A stretch of DNA of 64,000 nucleotides from Saccharopolyspora flava (lineage in GTDB: Bacteria > Actinomycetota > Actinomycetes > Mycobacteriales > Pseudonocardiaceae). The notes under the pieces were generated by a model. It was not told the origin of the DNA. It saw only the letters and a list, made by a program, of their open reading frames with translations, and did not search any database. Both the position numbers and the translations under genes were made by a program. Location: contig NZ_FOZX01000013.1 in the NCBI RefSeq assembly GCF_900116135.1, positions 1-64,000 on the forward strand. The letters are read 5' to 3'. This document shows, one piece after another, positions 1-8,981 of the stretch (position 1 is the stretch's first letter; each line of letters begins with the position of its first letter).

Positions 1-319
1 ACCTCCTGGCTCGCCTGCGCTATCTGTGCCCGACCATCCGATTGGTCTGGGCCGATTCCGGCTACACCGGCACGCTCATCGACTGGACCAGATCGTTGTT
101 CGGGATCAGCATCGAAATCGTCTCGAAACTCGCAGGTCAGGTCGGGTTCGTCGCCCTGCCACGTCGATGGGTCGTGGAACGCACTCTGGCCTGGATCAAC
201 CAGCACCGCCGCTGCGTGCGCGACTACGAACGCCGCCCCGAACACCACGAAGCCATGGTCCGCTGGGCCATGATCCACACCATCAGCAAGCGCCTCACTC
301 GCTAGTTCAGGAACAGGCT
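1..319 (+). mobile_element. IS5-family insertion sequence, 3' end with transposase C-terminus
   Basis: The reading frame is open from the window edge to a TAG at 303-305 and encodes the last ~100 residues of a DDE transposase. WADSGY matches the second catalytic Asp region, and WVVERTLAWINQHRR carries the final catalytic Glu in the usual IS5-group context. The N-terminal part lies outside the window. The element seems to end near 317-320, because the next in-frame sequence is membrane permease sequence. The bases just after the stop (TAGTTCAGGAACAGGCTCT) are the likely terminal inverted repeat. This end cannot be confirmed without the left end. Confidence 0.85.
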
Positions 320-1210
320 CTCACGTTCGTGCTGCTGTTCGTGCTGCCCGCGAACCCGGTCGACCTGCTCTTTGACCCGGCCGAGCTCAACGTCGTCCCG
401 CCGGAGGTGCGGGCGCAGGTCGCCGCGTCCTACGGGTTCGACGAACCGGTGCTGCTGCAGTACCTGGGGCGGTTCGGGCACGCCCTGGTGGGCGATTTCG
501 GCAGCTCGGTGCAGTCGGGGCAGCCCGTGGTCACCGCGGTCGCCGACGTGCTGCCTCAGACCCTGGTGCTCACCCTCGGCGCGCTGCTGCTCGCCCTGGT
601 GATCGCGTTCGCCATCGCGCTGGTGGCCACCGCCACCAGGCACCCTTGGCTGCGCAACCTGGTGGAGTCGTTGCCCACCGCCTCGGTGTCGGTACCGGTG
701 TTCCTGTCCGGAGTGCTGTTCCTGCAGGTGTTCTCGTTCCAGCTCGGCTGGTTCCCCGCGTTCGGGGACCAGGGCTGGCGGAACCTGGTGCTGCCGCTGG
801 TGACGCTGGCGATCCCGGTGTCCGGGCCGATCGCGCAGCTGTTGGTGCGCAACTTCGCAGCCGAGTTCCGGGCCGGTTACGTCGCCACCGGCTGGGCCAA
901 GGGCGCGGGCCTCGGCAACGTCATCGCCGGTGACGTCTTCCGCAACGCGAGCCTTCCCGCGCTGACCATCGCCGGTGTGACGTTCGGGAACCTGCTGGTG
1001 GAATCGGTGATCGTCGAGACGGTCTTCGCCCGCAAGGGACTCGGCCGGATGGCCCAGACCGCGATCAGCACCCTCGACCTCCCGCTGGTGCAGGGAATCG
1101 TGGTGTTCGTCGCCGCCGCGTTCGCGCTGATCAACCTGGCCGTCGACCTGATCTACCCGCTGCTGGACCTGAGGCTGCGAGACGCGCTCGCGTCCGGGCG
1201 GACGGCGTGA
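318..1210 (+). pseudogene. DppB/OppB-type ABC permease, 5' end removed by the IS5 element
   Basis: This is an inner-membrane subunit of a peptide/nickel-type ABC importer. The recognisable sequence starts abruptly inside what should be the first membrane segment (LTFVLLFVLPANPVDLL). It then continues through the rest of the family: the periplasmic loop, membrane spans, and a cytoplasmic loop near ATGWAKGAGLGNVIAGDVFRN that contacts the ATPase. Roughly the first 15-25 residues and the native start are missing, replaced by IS sequence. The frame happens to stay open into the IS, so a chimeric or internally initiated protein is possible (for example from GTG 329). An intact DppC partner begins 10 bp downstream. 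The binding-protein gene expected upstream is not in the window. Confidence 0.8.
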
Positions 1211-1220
1211 GGAGCCGCAG

Positions 1221-2084
1221 ATGACCGCGAACCCGCTGACCGCACCCGCCACCCCGATCCGGGCGGCGTTGTCCCGCGCCGGTGGTGCGGTGGCCAAACC
1301 GGGCTTGCTGCTGGCCTGGGTGATCGTGCTGATCGCCGTCGGCTGGGTGCTGTTCCCGGCCGCGTTCACCTCCTACGACCCGCTGATCGGGAACCCCTCG
1401 GCGGGCTTCTCGCCGCCGAGCGCGCAGCACCTCTTCGGCACCGACCGCCTCGGCCGCGACCTGTTCGCCCGCAGCGTCCACGGAGCCGCGACGACGCTCG
1501 CCGCGACGCTGTTCGCGGTGCTCATCGGCTTCGGGATCGGCTCCCTCGTCGGCCTGGCCGCGGGGTTCCTCGGCGGCGTGATCGACACCGCGATCATGCG
1601 GGTGGCCGATGTGTTCCTGGCGATCCCGAACCTGCTGCTGGCCATGGTGATCGTGTCCGTGCTGGGGTATTCGACCAACAACATCGCCCTGGCCGTGGGA
1701 ATCTCCTCGGTCGGCTCGTTCGCGCGCGTGATGCGCGCCGACGTCTTCACGGTGATGACCCGCGACTACGTGCGCGCCGCGTACGGGCTCGGCGTCGGCC
1801 GCCTCGGCGTGGTGTTCGGGCACGTGGTGCCGAACGCGGCGAGCTCGGTGCTCGCCCTGGCCGCCCTGGAGATCGGCAAGGCGATCCTGGCGGTCGCCGG
1901 CCTCGGGTTCCTCGGTTACGGGGCCCCGCCCCCGACCCCGGAGTGGGGTCTGCTCGTGGCGGAAGGACGCGACTTCATTGCCGTCTACCCGTGGATCTCC
2001 CTGCTTCCGGGTGCGGCGCTGGCCGTGGTCGTGCTCGCCACCCACCGCATCAGCACCTCGTTGAGGAAGGACCACGGGCGATGA
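1221..2084 (+). CDS. DppC/OppC-type ABC transporter permease
   Basis: Second membrane subunit of the Dpp-type importer, 287 residues. One N-terminal membrane span (~residues 26-50) is followed by the family motif HLFGTDRLGRDLFAR, a set of spans, and the ATPase-docking loop with DYVRAAYGLGVGRLGVVFGHV. Length and order are normal for DppC. The stop overlaps the downstream ATPase start (ATGA at 2081-2084), so the two are translationally coupled. The transported compound is not evident from sequence. Because the operon continues into an SfnB/DszC-like monooxygenase and lies beside sulfur genes, an organosulfur substrate is more likely than a peptide, but that is inference. Confidence 0.88.
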   Translation: MTANPLTAPATPIRAALSRAGGAVAKPGLLLAWVIVLIAVGWVLFPAAFTSYDPLIGNPSAGFSPPSAQHLFGTDRLGRDLFARSVHGAATTLAATLFAVLIGFGIGSLVGLAAGFLGGVIDTAIMRVADVFLAIPNLLLAMVIVSVLGYSTNNIALAVGISSVGSFARVMRADVFTVMTRDYVRAAYGLGVGRLGVVFGHVVPNAASSVLALAALEIGKAILAVAGLGFLGYGAPPPTPEWGLLVAEGRDFIAVYPWISLLPGAALAVVVLATHRISTSLRKDHGR

Positions 2085-3727
2085 CCGACACATCCACCCT
2101 GCTGCGCATCGACGGCCTGACCGTCGACTACCGCGCGGGAGCGCGCCGGTGGCGCAACGCGATCACCGACCTGGACCTGCACGTGGACCGGGGGGAGCTC
2201 GTCTCGTTGGTGGGGGAGTCCGGTTCGGGCAAGACCACCGCCGTGCACGCCGCGCTCGGCCTGCTGCCACCGGAGGCGCGGATCCGGTCCGGTTCCGTCG
2301 TCTACTCCGACGTCGAGGTCACCGGCTGGAACCACCAGCGGATGTCGCTGGTGCGCGGCAACCACGTGGGCTTCATCCCGCAGGATCCCAACACCTCCCT
2401 CAACCCGGTGAAGAAGATCGGACGCCAGGTCGTCGAAGCCGTCCGGTTCAACGAGCGCCAACCCGCCGGTGGATCGCGGCGCGTCGAGTTCGCGTTGGAA
2501 AGCCTGCGCACGGCGGGCCTTCCGGATCCCGATCGGGTGTTCGGCCAGTACCCGCACGAGCTCAGCGGCGGTATGAAGCAGCGGGTGCTCATCGCGATCG
2601 CGCTCGCGGGAAGACCCGAGATCATCCTGGCCGATGAGCCGACCAGCGCACTCGACGTCACCGTGCAGAAGGCGATCCTCGACCACCTGCAGCGGCTCCG
2701 CGACGAGCTCGGCATCGGGATCCTGCTGGTGACCCACGACCTCGGCGTCGCGCTGGACCGCTCCGACCGCGTCCTGGTGATGCGCCATGGCGAGATCGTC
2801 GAATCGGGACCGGTCGACGCCGTCGTGGACGACACGGCCGACGACTACACCCGAACGCTCCTCGATGCCGCACCCAACCGGCACCGGCAACGCCTCGCCC
2901 CCACGACCGGACCCGCCACCGAACCTTCCGGTGAGGTCGTGATCGAGGCGCGAGGACTCACCAAGTCCTACCGCCTGCGAAGCGAGCGCGGTGAGCTCCG
3001 CGCCCTCGACGCCGCCGATCTGCGGGTGCGGGAGGGCACCACGCACGCGATCGTGGGCGAGTCCGGGGCGGGCAAATCGACGTTCGCGGGAATCCTCGCC
3101 GGCTTCACCGTCCCCGACGGTGGTGAGGTGCTCGCCGGGGAACGCTCCCTGGTCGGGCTGCGCGGCCGCAGGCTGCGGGAAGCTCGCCGGGACCTGCAGT
3201 TCGTCTTCCAGAACCCCTACACCTCGCTGGATCCGCGGTTCACGGTGCAGCGCATCATCGCCGAACCGCTCCGGGCGTTCGGTCTGGTCAGCGGGCGAGA
3301 GGAACGCACCGAACGGGTGCTGGAACTGCTGCGATCAGTCGGGCTGGACGAGAGCCACCTGAACCGGAGACCGAGCCAGCTCTCCGGCGGCCAACGGCAG
3401 CGGGTCGCGATCGCCCGCGCGCTCGCGCCGACCCCTCGGGTCCTGGTCCTCGACGAGGCCGTCAGCGCGCTGGACGTCTCGGCGCAGGCCCAGATCCTGC
3501 AACTGCTGGTCGATCTGCAAGCCCGGTCGGGGCTCAGCTACGTCTTCGTCACCCACGACCTCGGGGTGGTGAGGTTGATCGCTCACGACGTCACCGTGCT
3601 CAAGGACGGTTCCGTGCTGGAAACCGGTTCCGTGGACGAGGTCTTCGGCACGCCCCGGCACGACTACACCAGGCAACTGCTGGCGGCGATCCCGGGAGAC
3701 CGGCTCGCCATCGCCGACGCCCGCTGA
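2081..3727 (+). CDS. Fused DppD-DppF-type ABC transporter ATPase
   Basis: This 548-residue protein carries two complete ABC ATPase domains in one chain, replacing the usual separate DppD and DppF. Domain 1 has Walker A GESGSGKT (residues ~45-52), signature HELSGGMKQR and Walker B IILADEPTS. Domain 2 has Walker A GESGAGKST, signature QLSGGQRQR and Walker B VLVLDEAVS. The chosen start is the ATG overlapping the dppC stop, because it places the first beta strand at a normal distance from the N-terminus. It energises import through the two permeases upstream and sits in the cytoplasm. With the first permease damaged by the IS, the transporter may be non-functional. Confidence 0.9.
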   Translation: MTDTSTLLRIDGLTVDYRAGARRWRNAITDLDLHVDRGELVSLVGESGSGKTTAVHAALGLLPPEARIRSGSVVYSDVEVTGWNHQRMSLVRGNHVGFIPQDPNTSLNPVKKIGRQVVEAVRFNERQPAGGSRRVEFALESLRTAGLPDPDRVFGQYPHELSGGMKQRVLIAIALAGRPEIILADEPTSALDVTVQKAILDHLQRLRDELGIGILLVTHDLGVALDRSDRVLVMRHGEIVESGPVDAVVDDTADDYTRTLLDAAPNRHRQRLAPTTGPATEPSGEVVIEARGLTKSYRLRSERGELRALDAADLRVREGTTHAIVGESGAGKSTFAGILAGFTVPDGGEVLAGERSLVGLRGRRLREARRDLQFVFQNPYTSLDPRFTVQRIIAEPLRAFGLVSGREERTERVLELLRSVGLDESHLNRRPSQLSGGQRQRVAIARALAPTPRVLVLDEAVSALDVSAQAQILQLLVDLQARSGLSYVFVTHDLGVVRLIAHDVTVLKDGSVLETGSVDEVFGTPRHDYTRQLLAAIPGDRLAIADAR

Positions 3728-3738
3728 GGAGACACGAC

Positions 3739-4958
3739 ATGAGCGATCAGCTCTCCGCCACGGCGACCGCCGAACCGGCGGTCGGCCGCACCCCGACGGA
3801 GATCCGGGCCGCGGCGGCTCCCGTGCTGCAGCGGCTCGCGGCGACCGCGGCCGAACGGGAACGAGAACGCGCCTACGCCTTCGACGACGTCCGGGCCCTG
3901 GCCGAACAGCGGATCACCCTGATCGGTGTTCCCGCGGCCGACGGCGGAGCGGGCGGCAGCCTGCGCGACGTGACCGAGCTCGTGCGCGAGATCGCCCGCG
4001 CCGACTCCAACGTCGCGCAGGCGCTGCGCGGCAGCTTCCTGGTCGCCAACCGCGTCGCGGGCCGACCGGATCTGCCGAACCGGGACGTGACCCTTGCGCG
4101 GCTGCGCAACGGTGATCTGTTCGCCGGCACCGTCAACGAGCGCGCAGGCGGCCCGAACGGTTCGGTGCGCACCACGATCCGCCGAGCGGGGGAGGGCCAC
4201 GTCCTCAACGGCGAGAAGTACTACTCGACCGGGGGGCTCACGCGACGTGGTTCTCCGGCACCGCCGAGAACGAAGACGGGTCCATCGTGGACTTCACGGT
4301 CCCAGTGGACCGCGACGGCGTGCTGCTCCTCGACGATTTCGACGCGATCGGCCAGCGCCTGACCGCCAGCGGCACGACGCGCCTGGTGAACGTGACCGTC
4401 GGTCCCGAGGAGGTGCACGCCCGCGACGAGCACATCCCGGACAACCCCTGGCAAGGATCGTTCCCGCAGCTCTACCTGTGCGCGGTGCAATCCGGGATCG
4501 CTGCGGCCGCGCTCGACGACGCGATCGCGCTCACCCGCGAGAAGGCTCGCCCGATCAAGCACAGCTCGGCCGGGACCAGCGCCGACGATCCCTACGTGCG
4601 CGAGGTCGTCGGCGAGATCGCCGCCCACGCCCAAGCGGCGCAGGCGGTGGTGCGATTCGCGGCGGAAGAGCTCGACGCCGTGCGCGGGCTCACCGGCGCG
4701 GAGGCCAGAACCGCGGGCGCGCAGGCCTCGGTCGCGGTGGCGCAGGCCGGGGTGACGGCCATCGCCTCCGCGCTGCGCGCCGCGGAACTGCTCTTCGACA
4801 TCGGAGGCGGTTCGATCACCAACCGCGACCTGGGCTGCGATCGGCACTGGCGCAACGCCCGCACGGTCGCCAACCACAACCCCCGGCGCTGGCGCGCGGC
4901 CGTGGCGGGCGCGTACCACCTCACCGGTGAACAGCCGCCGACGACGGGACTGTTCTGA
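3739..4958 (+). pseudogene. SfnB/DszC-like acyl-CoA-dehydrogenase-fold flavin monooxygenase, frameshifted
   Basis: The protein is split between two frames. The first part (from ATG 3739) runs to LNGEKYYSTGG, and the second continues as ATWFSGTAENEDGS to the stop at 4958. The change lies at a run of six G at 4231-4236. One extra G would restore STGGAHATWF, as expected for the family, giving about 406 residues. Relatives such as SfnB and DszC use reduced flavin and O2 to release sulfur from sulfones or thiophenes, and this one ends with the typical HNPRRW-type C-terminus. The gene follows the ABC transporter by 11 bp. A homopolymer error in the assembly is the alternative explanation. Confidence 0.75.
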
Positions 4959-5107
4959 TGCGCGCCGGGCCATTTTTCGGAATGGGTGGTCGCCACTTGC
5001 GGGACCGGCCCGGGAATTCGGGAAGCGGTCGGAAAACGAATCTTCGTGGTGGGGAGGTGTCATTCTTGATTGACAGGAAGACTCGGCTGCTGGCAACATG
5101 ATGAACC

Positions 5108-5194
5108 ATGCGCCTTGGGCAGCGGTTCATCACTCGACGCCACGTGGACTTGCGTCGAACCGCCAGCGCGTTGTGTGCCGACTCCATCGGCTGA
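5108..5194 (+). CDS. Putative cysteine-sensing leader peptide upstream of the OsmC-metX operon
   Basis: A 28-codon reading frame encodes RRHVDLRRTASALC followed by five residues. The pattern R-R-H-[IV]-D-L-x-R-x-x-S-A-x-C is that of short actinobacterial leader peptides found in front of sulfur-assimilation operons. Stalling at the Cys codon near the end is thought to couple cysteine supply to downstream expression. It stands alone in the 403-bp gap 4959-5361 between the monooxygenase and OsmC genes, 167 bp before the OsmC start. A close relative occurs at 11221-11295. The remainder of the gap holds no other gene I can support. Confidence 0.6.
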   Translation: MRLGQRFITRRHVDLRRTASALCADSIG

Positions 5195-5361
5195 TCTCCC
5201 CGCGCCCTTTCGGCGACCGGGTATTCCGCGTCATTCATTTACCCGCTGACCTCTGTGGTTGAGCGGTGTTCAATTCTGCTCGCGAACCGCATTTTCGCAT
5301 CCCCGTGCGAGTGCGGCACTTTTGTCACGTTTCGTGATGGACATTGTTTCAGGAGGCAATC

Positions 5362-5922
5362 ATGACTTCGACCGACATTCCGGTCGACAACGGCGTCAAC
5401 GTCGAGGCGCTGCTCGGTGCCCGCTCCGCGCTGGGGGACACACCGGAGATCGGGCAGTTCCGCTGGCGGGCGGTCAACTCCTGGGTGACGGGCACTCACA
5501 GCAAGTCCACCGTGGAGACCTTCTACGGGCTCGGCGACGAGCAGCGGCACAAGAAGGCCTTCGAGTACGAAGCGGACCACCCCGAGGTGTTCGCCGCCCA
5601 GGACAACGGCCCCACGCCGGTCGAGTTCGTGCTGGTGGCCCTGGGAAGCTGCCTCACCGCCGGGGTGGCCTCGGTCGCCCAGCAGCGCTCGATCCAGCTC
5701 CGGTCGGTGCGCGCCACCATCGAAGCCGACTTCGACCTGCACGGCATCCTGGGCGCCGATCCCGAGGTGCGGAACGGGTTCAGCGACGTTCGCGTGAAGT
5801 ACGACATCGACGCCGACGCCAGCCGTGAGGAGATCGAGGCCGTCGTGGCGCAGTCGCAGAAGCGGTCGGCCGTCTACGACGTCCTCACCAATCCGACCAG
5901 CGTCTCCGTCGACGTGAACTGA
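5362..5922 (+). CDS. OsmC-family protein
   Basis: A 186-residue OsmC-fold protein, started at an ATG with a strong AGGAGG site at 5350-5356. The fold's first redox Cys is present in ALGSCLTAG, inside the core helix. The second Cys of classical OsmC/Ohr peroxidases (usually in a CPYS-like motif) is replaced by KRSAVYDVLTNP, so peroxidase activity of the Ohr type is doubtful. Members of this subgroup accompany sulfur-scavenging and methionine genes in actinomycetes. It is the first gene after the leader peptide and is followed 15 bp later by the flavoprotein. Confidence 0.8.
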   Translation: MTSTDIPVDNGVNVEALLGARSALGDTPEIGQFRWRAVNSWVTGTHSKSTVETFYGLGDEQRHKKAFEYEADHPEVFAAQDNGPTPVEFVLVALGSCLTAGVASVAQQRSIQLRSVRATIEADFDLHGILGADPEVRNGFSDVRVKYDIDADASREEIEAVVAQSQKRSAVYDVLTNPTSVSVDVN

Positions 5923-5937
5923 CCGAAGGGGACGGTC

Positions 5938-7185
5938 TTGTCGAAGGCGACCACGGTCATCATCGGGGCGGGGCACTGCGGGCTGGCCATGAGTCGCCAC
6001 CTCGCCGCGGCGTCGATCGATCACGTGATCCTCGAACGCGGCGAGGTGGCCCAGTCGTGGCGGACGCAGCGCTGGGATTCCTTCCGGCTGCTCACGCCGA
6101 GCTGGATGACGCGACTGCCGGACCACGCCTACACCGGTGACGACCCGGACGGCTACTTCACGGCCGCGGAGACCGTTCGCCTGATCGATGACTACGCGAC
6201 CGCGACCGGCGCCCCGGTTCGCACCAACACGACGGTGACCTCGGTGAAGCCCTCGGAGACCGGGTACGAGGTGCGGACCGACCAGGGCAGCTGGGAGGCG
6301 CGCACCGTCGTGGTCGCTTCCGGCGCCTGCAACGAGGCGACCGTTCCCGCTGTCGCCGAGCGGATTCCGCTGGAGATCCCGACGGTGACCGCGGTGGACT
6401 ACCGCGCCCCGGACCAGTTGCCGGAAGGCGGAGTGCTCGTCGTGGGCGCGTCGTCCAGCGGGATCCAGATCGCCGATGAGGTGCACCGCTCCGGTCGGCC
6501 GGTGACGTTGGCGGTCGGGGAGCACGTCCGGATGCCCCGAACCTACCGGGGGCGGGACGTGCTGTGGTGGATGGACGCCGCGGGGTTCCTCGACGAGTCG
6601 TACGCCGACGTCGTGGATCTGGTTCGGGCGCGCAACTTGCCGTCGATGCAACTGGCGGGCACGCTGGAGCGCAGGACGCTCGATCTGAACGCCCTGCGCG
6701 GGATCGGTGTGCGGCTGGTGGGGCGGCTCGCCGGAGTGCGGGACACGACGTTGCAGTTCTCCGGTTCGCTGCCCAACATGTGCGCCTTGGCGGATCTGAA
6801 GCTGGGCCGGCTGCTGGAGGCCTTCGACGGATGGGCCGATTCGGCGGGTTTCAGCGACTGCGGGCCACCGGAGCGCTTCGACGCGACGGAACTCCCGTCC
6901 GCACCCCTCACCCTGGACCTGCGCCGCGGCGAGATCCGCAGCGTCGTCTGGGCGACCGGCTACCGCCCGGACCTGTCCTGGTTGGACGTTCCGGTGCTCG
7001 ACCGGAAGGGGCACGCGGTGCACGACGGAGGTGTGACCGCCTCGCCAGGTCTCTACGTGATGGGGATGTCGTTCATGCGACGCCGCAAGTCCACCTTCAT
7101 CGACGGCGCGGCGGACGACGCCCGCGACCTGACCGCCCACCTGCTGGAGCACCTCAGCCAACGGGGCGCGCGCCCCGTTGGCTGA
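5938..7185 (+). CDS. FAD/NAD(P)-dependent flavoprotein monooxygenase (CzcO-like)
   Basis: This 415-residue protein has an N-terminal FAD-binding Rossmann motif (VIIGAGHCGLAMSRHL, residues ~6-21), the aromatic WRTQRWDSFRLLTPSW region typical of flavin monooxygenases, and a second nucleotide-binding motif VLVVGASSSGIQIADEV. The ATG motif near the C-terminus reads VVWATGYRPDLSWLD. The TTG start is chosen because it lies just after GAAGGGGAC and immediately before the first beta strand. The family oxygenates nitrogen, sulfur or carbonyl compounds. Here, between OsmC and methionine synthesis genes, oxidation of an organosulfur compound is a reasonable inference. The substrate is unknown. Confidence 0.8.
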   Translation: MSKATTVIIGAGHCGLAMSRHLAAASIDHVILERGEVAQSWRTQRWDSFRLLTPSWMTRLPDHAYTGDDPDGYFTAAETVRLIDDYATATGAPVRTNTTVTSVKPSETGYEVRTDQGSWEARTVVVASGACNEATVPAVAERIPLEIPTVTAVDYRAPDQLPEGGVLVVGASSSGIQIADEVHRSGRPVTLAVGEHVRMPRTYRGRDVLWWMDAAGFLDESYADVVDLVRARNLPSMQLAGTLERRTLDLNALRGIGVRLVGRLAGVRDTTLQFSGSLPNMCALADLKLGRLLEAFDGWADSAGFSDCGPPERFDATELPSAPLTLDLRRGEIRSVVWATGYRPDLSWLDVPVLDRKGHAVHDGGVTASPGLYVMGMSFMRRRKSTFIDGAADDARDLTAHLLEHLSQRGARPVG

Positions 7186-7206
7186 GCGACACTTACCGGA
7201 GGACCG

Positions 7207-8499
7207 ATGGACCGCCAGTGGGGCTTTCGCACCCGTGCGCTGCACGCCGGGGCGGTGCCCGACGTCGCGACCGGCGCCCGCGCGGTGCCGATCTACCAGA
7301 GCACCAGTTTCGTGTTCAAGGACACCGCCGACGCGGCGAGCCTGTTCGCGCTGCAGAAGTTCGGCACGGTGTACAGCCGGATGTCGAACCCGACCGTGGC
7401 GGTGCTGGAGGAGCGGCTTGCCAGCCTCGACGGCGGACTCGGGGCGGTGGCCACGGCCAGCGGGCAGTCCGCGGAGTTCCTGACCTTCGCGGCCCTGGCG
7501 GGAGCCGGGGACGAGATCGTCGCCGCGGCCGGGCTCTACGGCGGCACCATCACGCAGCTGGACGTGACGCTGCGCCGTTTCGGAGTGAGCACGACGTTCG
7601 TGCCCGGAGCGGATCCGGCCGCGGTCGCGGACGCGATCACCGATCGGACCAAGGTGGTGTTCGCCGAGGCGATCGCCAACCCCTCCGGGGAGGTCGCGGA
7701 CATCGCGGGTCTGGCCGAAGTCGCGCACGCGGCGGGAGTGCCCCTGGCGATCGACGCCACGCTGGCAACGCCGTTCTTGCTCCGCCCGATCGAGCACGGT
7801 GCCGACATCGTGATCCACTCGGCGACGAAGTTCCTCGGCGGGCACGGCACCACGCTCGGCGGCGTGGTGGTCGAGGCCGGCCGGTTCGATTGGGGCAACG
7901 GGCGGTTCCCGAGCATGACCGAGCCGATCCCCTCCTACGGCGGGCTGAGCTGGTGGGGCAACTTCCAGGAGTTCGGTTTCCTGACGAAGCTCCGCGCCGA
8001 GCAGCTGCGCGACATCGGCCCCAGCTTGTCGCCGACGGCGGCCTTCCAGCTGTTGCAAGGGGTGGAGACGCTGCCGCTGCGGATGACCGAGCACGTCGCC
8101 AACGCCCGCGCGGTCGCCGAGTGGCTCGACGCCGATTCCCGGGTGTCCTACGTCCGTTGGGCGGGGTTGCCCGGCCATCCCCACCACGAGCGCGCTCGGC
8201 ACTACACGCCGCTCGGGCCGGGTGCGGTCTTTTCGTTCGGGCTCGCCGGCGGCCGCGACGCGGGACGGGCGTTCATTGAATCGCTGCAGCTGTGCAGTCA
8301 CCTGGCCAACGTCGGCGATTCCCGGACGTTGGTGATCCACCCCGCTTCGACCACGCACCAGCAGCTCAGCGAGTCGCAGTTGCGGGATGCCGGGGTGGAG
8401 CCGGATCTGGTCCGCATCAGCGTCGGGCTGGAGGACGTCGACGACATCCTCTGGGACCTCGACGTCGCACTCACCGAGGCGTGCAAGGAGCGGGCATGA
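7207..8499 (+). CDS. metY: O-acetylhomoserine sulfhydrylase (Cys/Met metabolism PLP enzyme)
   Basis: A 430-residue PLP enzyme of the Cys/Met metabolism family, of usual length for O-acetylhomoserine aminocarboxypropyltransferases. Features include PIYQSTSFVFKDTADAA near the N-terminus, YSRMSNPTVAVLEERLA, and the PLP lysine in VIHSATKFLGGHGT. It should make homocysteine from O-acetylhomoserine and sulfide, allowing direct use of sulfide released by the neighbouring oxygenases. The acetyl donor step is provided by metX two genes downstream. It starts 21 bp after the flavoprotein and overlaps the next gene by 4 bp. Confidence 0.9.
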   Translation: MDRQWGFRTRALHAGAVPDVATGARAVPIYQSTSFVFKDTADAASLFALQKFGTVYSRMSNPTVAVLEERLASLDGGLGAVATASGQSAEFLTFAALAGAGDEIVAAAGLYGGTITQLDVTLRRFGVSTTFVPGADPAAVADAITDRTKVVFAEAIANPSGEVADIAGLAEVAHAAGVPLAIDATLATPFLLRPIEHGADIVIHSATKFLGGHGTTLGGVVVEAGRFDWGNGRFPSMTEPIPSYGGLSWWGNFQEFGFLTKLRAEQLRDIGPSLSPTAAFQLLQGVETLPLRMTEHVANARAVAEWLDADSRVSYVRWAGLPGHPHHERARHYTPLGPGAVFSFGLAGGRDAGRAFIESLQLCSHLANVGDSRTLVIHPASTTHQQLSESQLRDAGVEPDLVRISVGLEDVDDILWDLDVALTEACKERA

Positions 8500-8981
8500 A
8501 CGCGAACGAGGCGTGGGCGAACCCCTCGGCGCGGCAGCGGCAGTCCCTGCTGAACCGGACGCGCAGCGTCGCGGTGGTGGGTGCTTCGCCGAATCCCGCT
8601 CGGGCGAGCAACTTCGTGGCCACCTACCTGCTGGCCAGCACCGGCTACGACGTGTACTTCGTCAACCCCAACGCCTCCGAGATCCTCGGGCGTCCCGCGT
8701 ACGGGTCGCTCGCGGACCTGCCCGTGGTGCCCGACCTGGTGGACGTCTTCCGGCGCCCGGCGGACCTTCCCGCTGTGCTGGCCGAGACCCTCGAGGTGGG
8801 TGCGTCCGCGCTGTGGCTCCAGTTCGGGCTCCACGACGAGCGCATCGCGGTCGAGGCCGAGTCGGCGGGGCTCGCGGTGGTGATGGACCGGTGCCTGAAG
8901 ATCGAGCACGCCCGCTTCCACGGCGGGCTCCACCTCTCCGGGTTCAACACCGGGGTGATCAGCTCGCGGCGGCCGCGGTGA
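8496..8981 (+). CDS. CoA-binding (Rossmann) domain protein
   Basis: A 161-residue single-domain protein of the CoA-binding/YccU-like family. SVAVVGASPNPARASNFVATYL forms the nucleotide-binding loop, followed by YFVNPNASEILGRPAYGSLADLP and the terminal MDRCLKIEHARF motif. It overlaps metY by ATGA and metX by GTGA, so its level is tied to both. In this position, between the sulfhydrylase and the acetyltransferase, it recurs in actinobacterial methionine operons. A regulatory or CoA-delivery role can be guessed but is not shown by sequence. Confidence 0.82.
   Translation: MNANEAWANPSARQRQSLLNRTRSVAVVGASPNPARASNFVATYLLASTGYDVYFVNPNASEILGRPAYGSLADLPVVPDLVDVFRRPADLPAVLAETLEVGASALWLQFGLHDERIAVEAESAGLAVVMDRCLKIEHARFHGGLHLSGFNTGVISSRRPR

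Noticed and set aside
26..317. Extension of the permease frame into the IS element as a native N-terminus
   Set aside because: The residues encoded there are an out-of-frame reading of the transposase and show no membrane segment or permease motif, so they are not the original start.
5239..8358. A 1039-codon open frame on the minus strand opposite OsmC, the flavoprotein and metY
   Set aside because: Antisense shadow of three recognised genes. The product has the low-complexity Arg/His/Gly composition typical of such frames.
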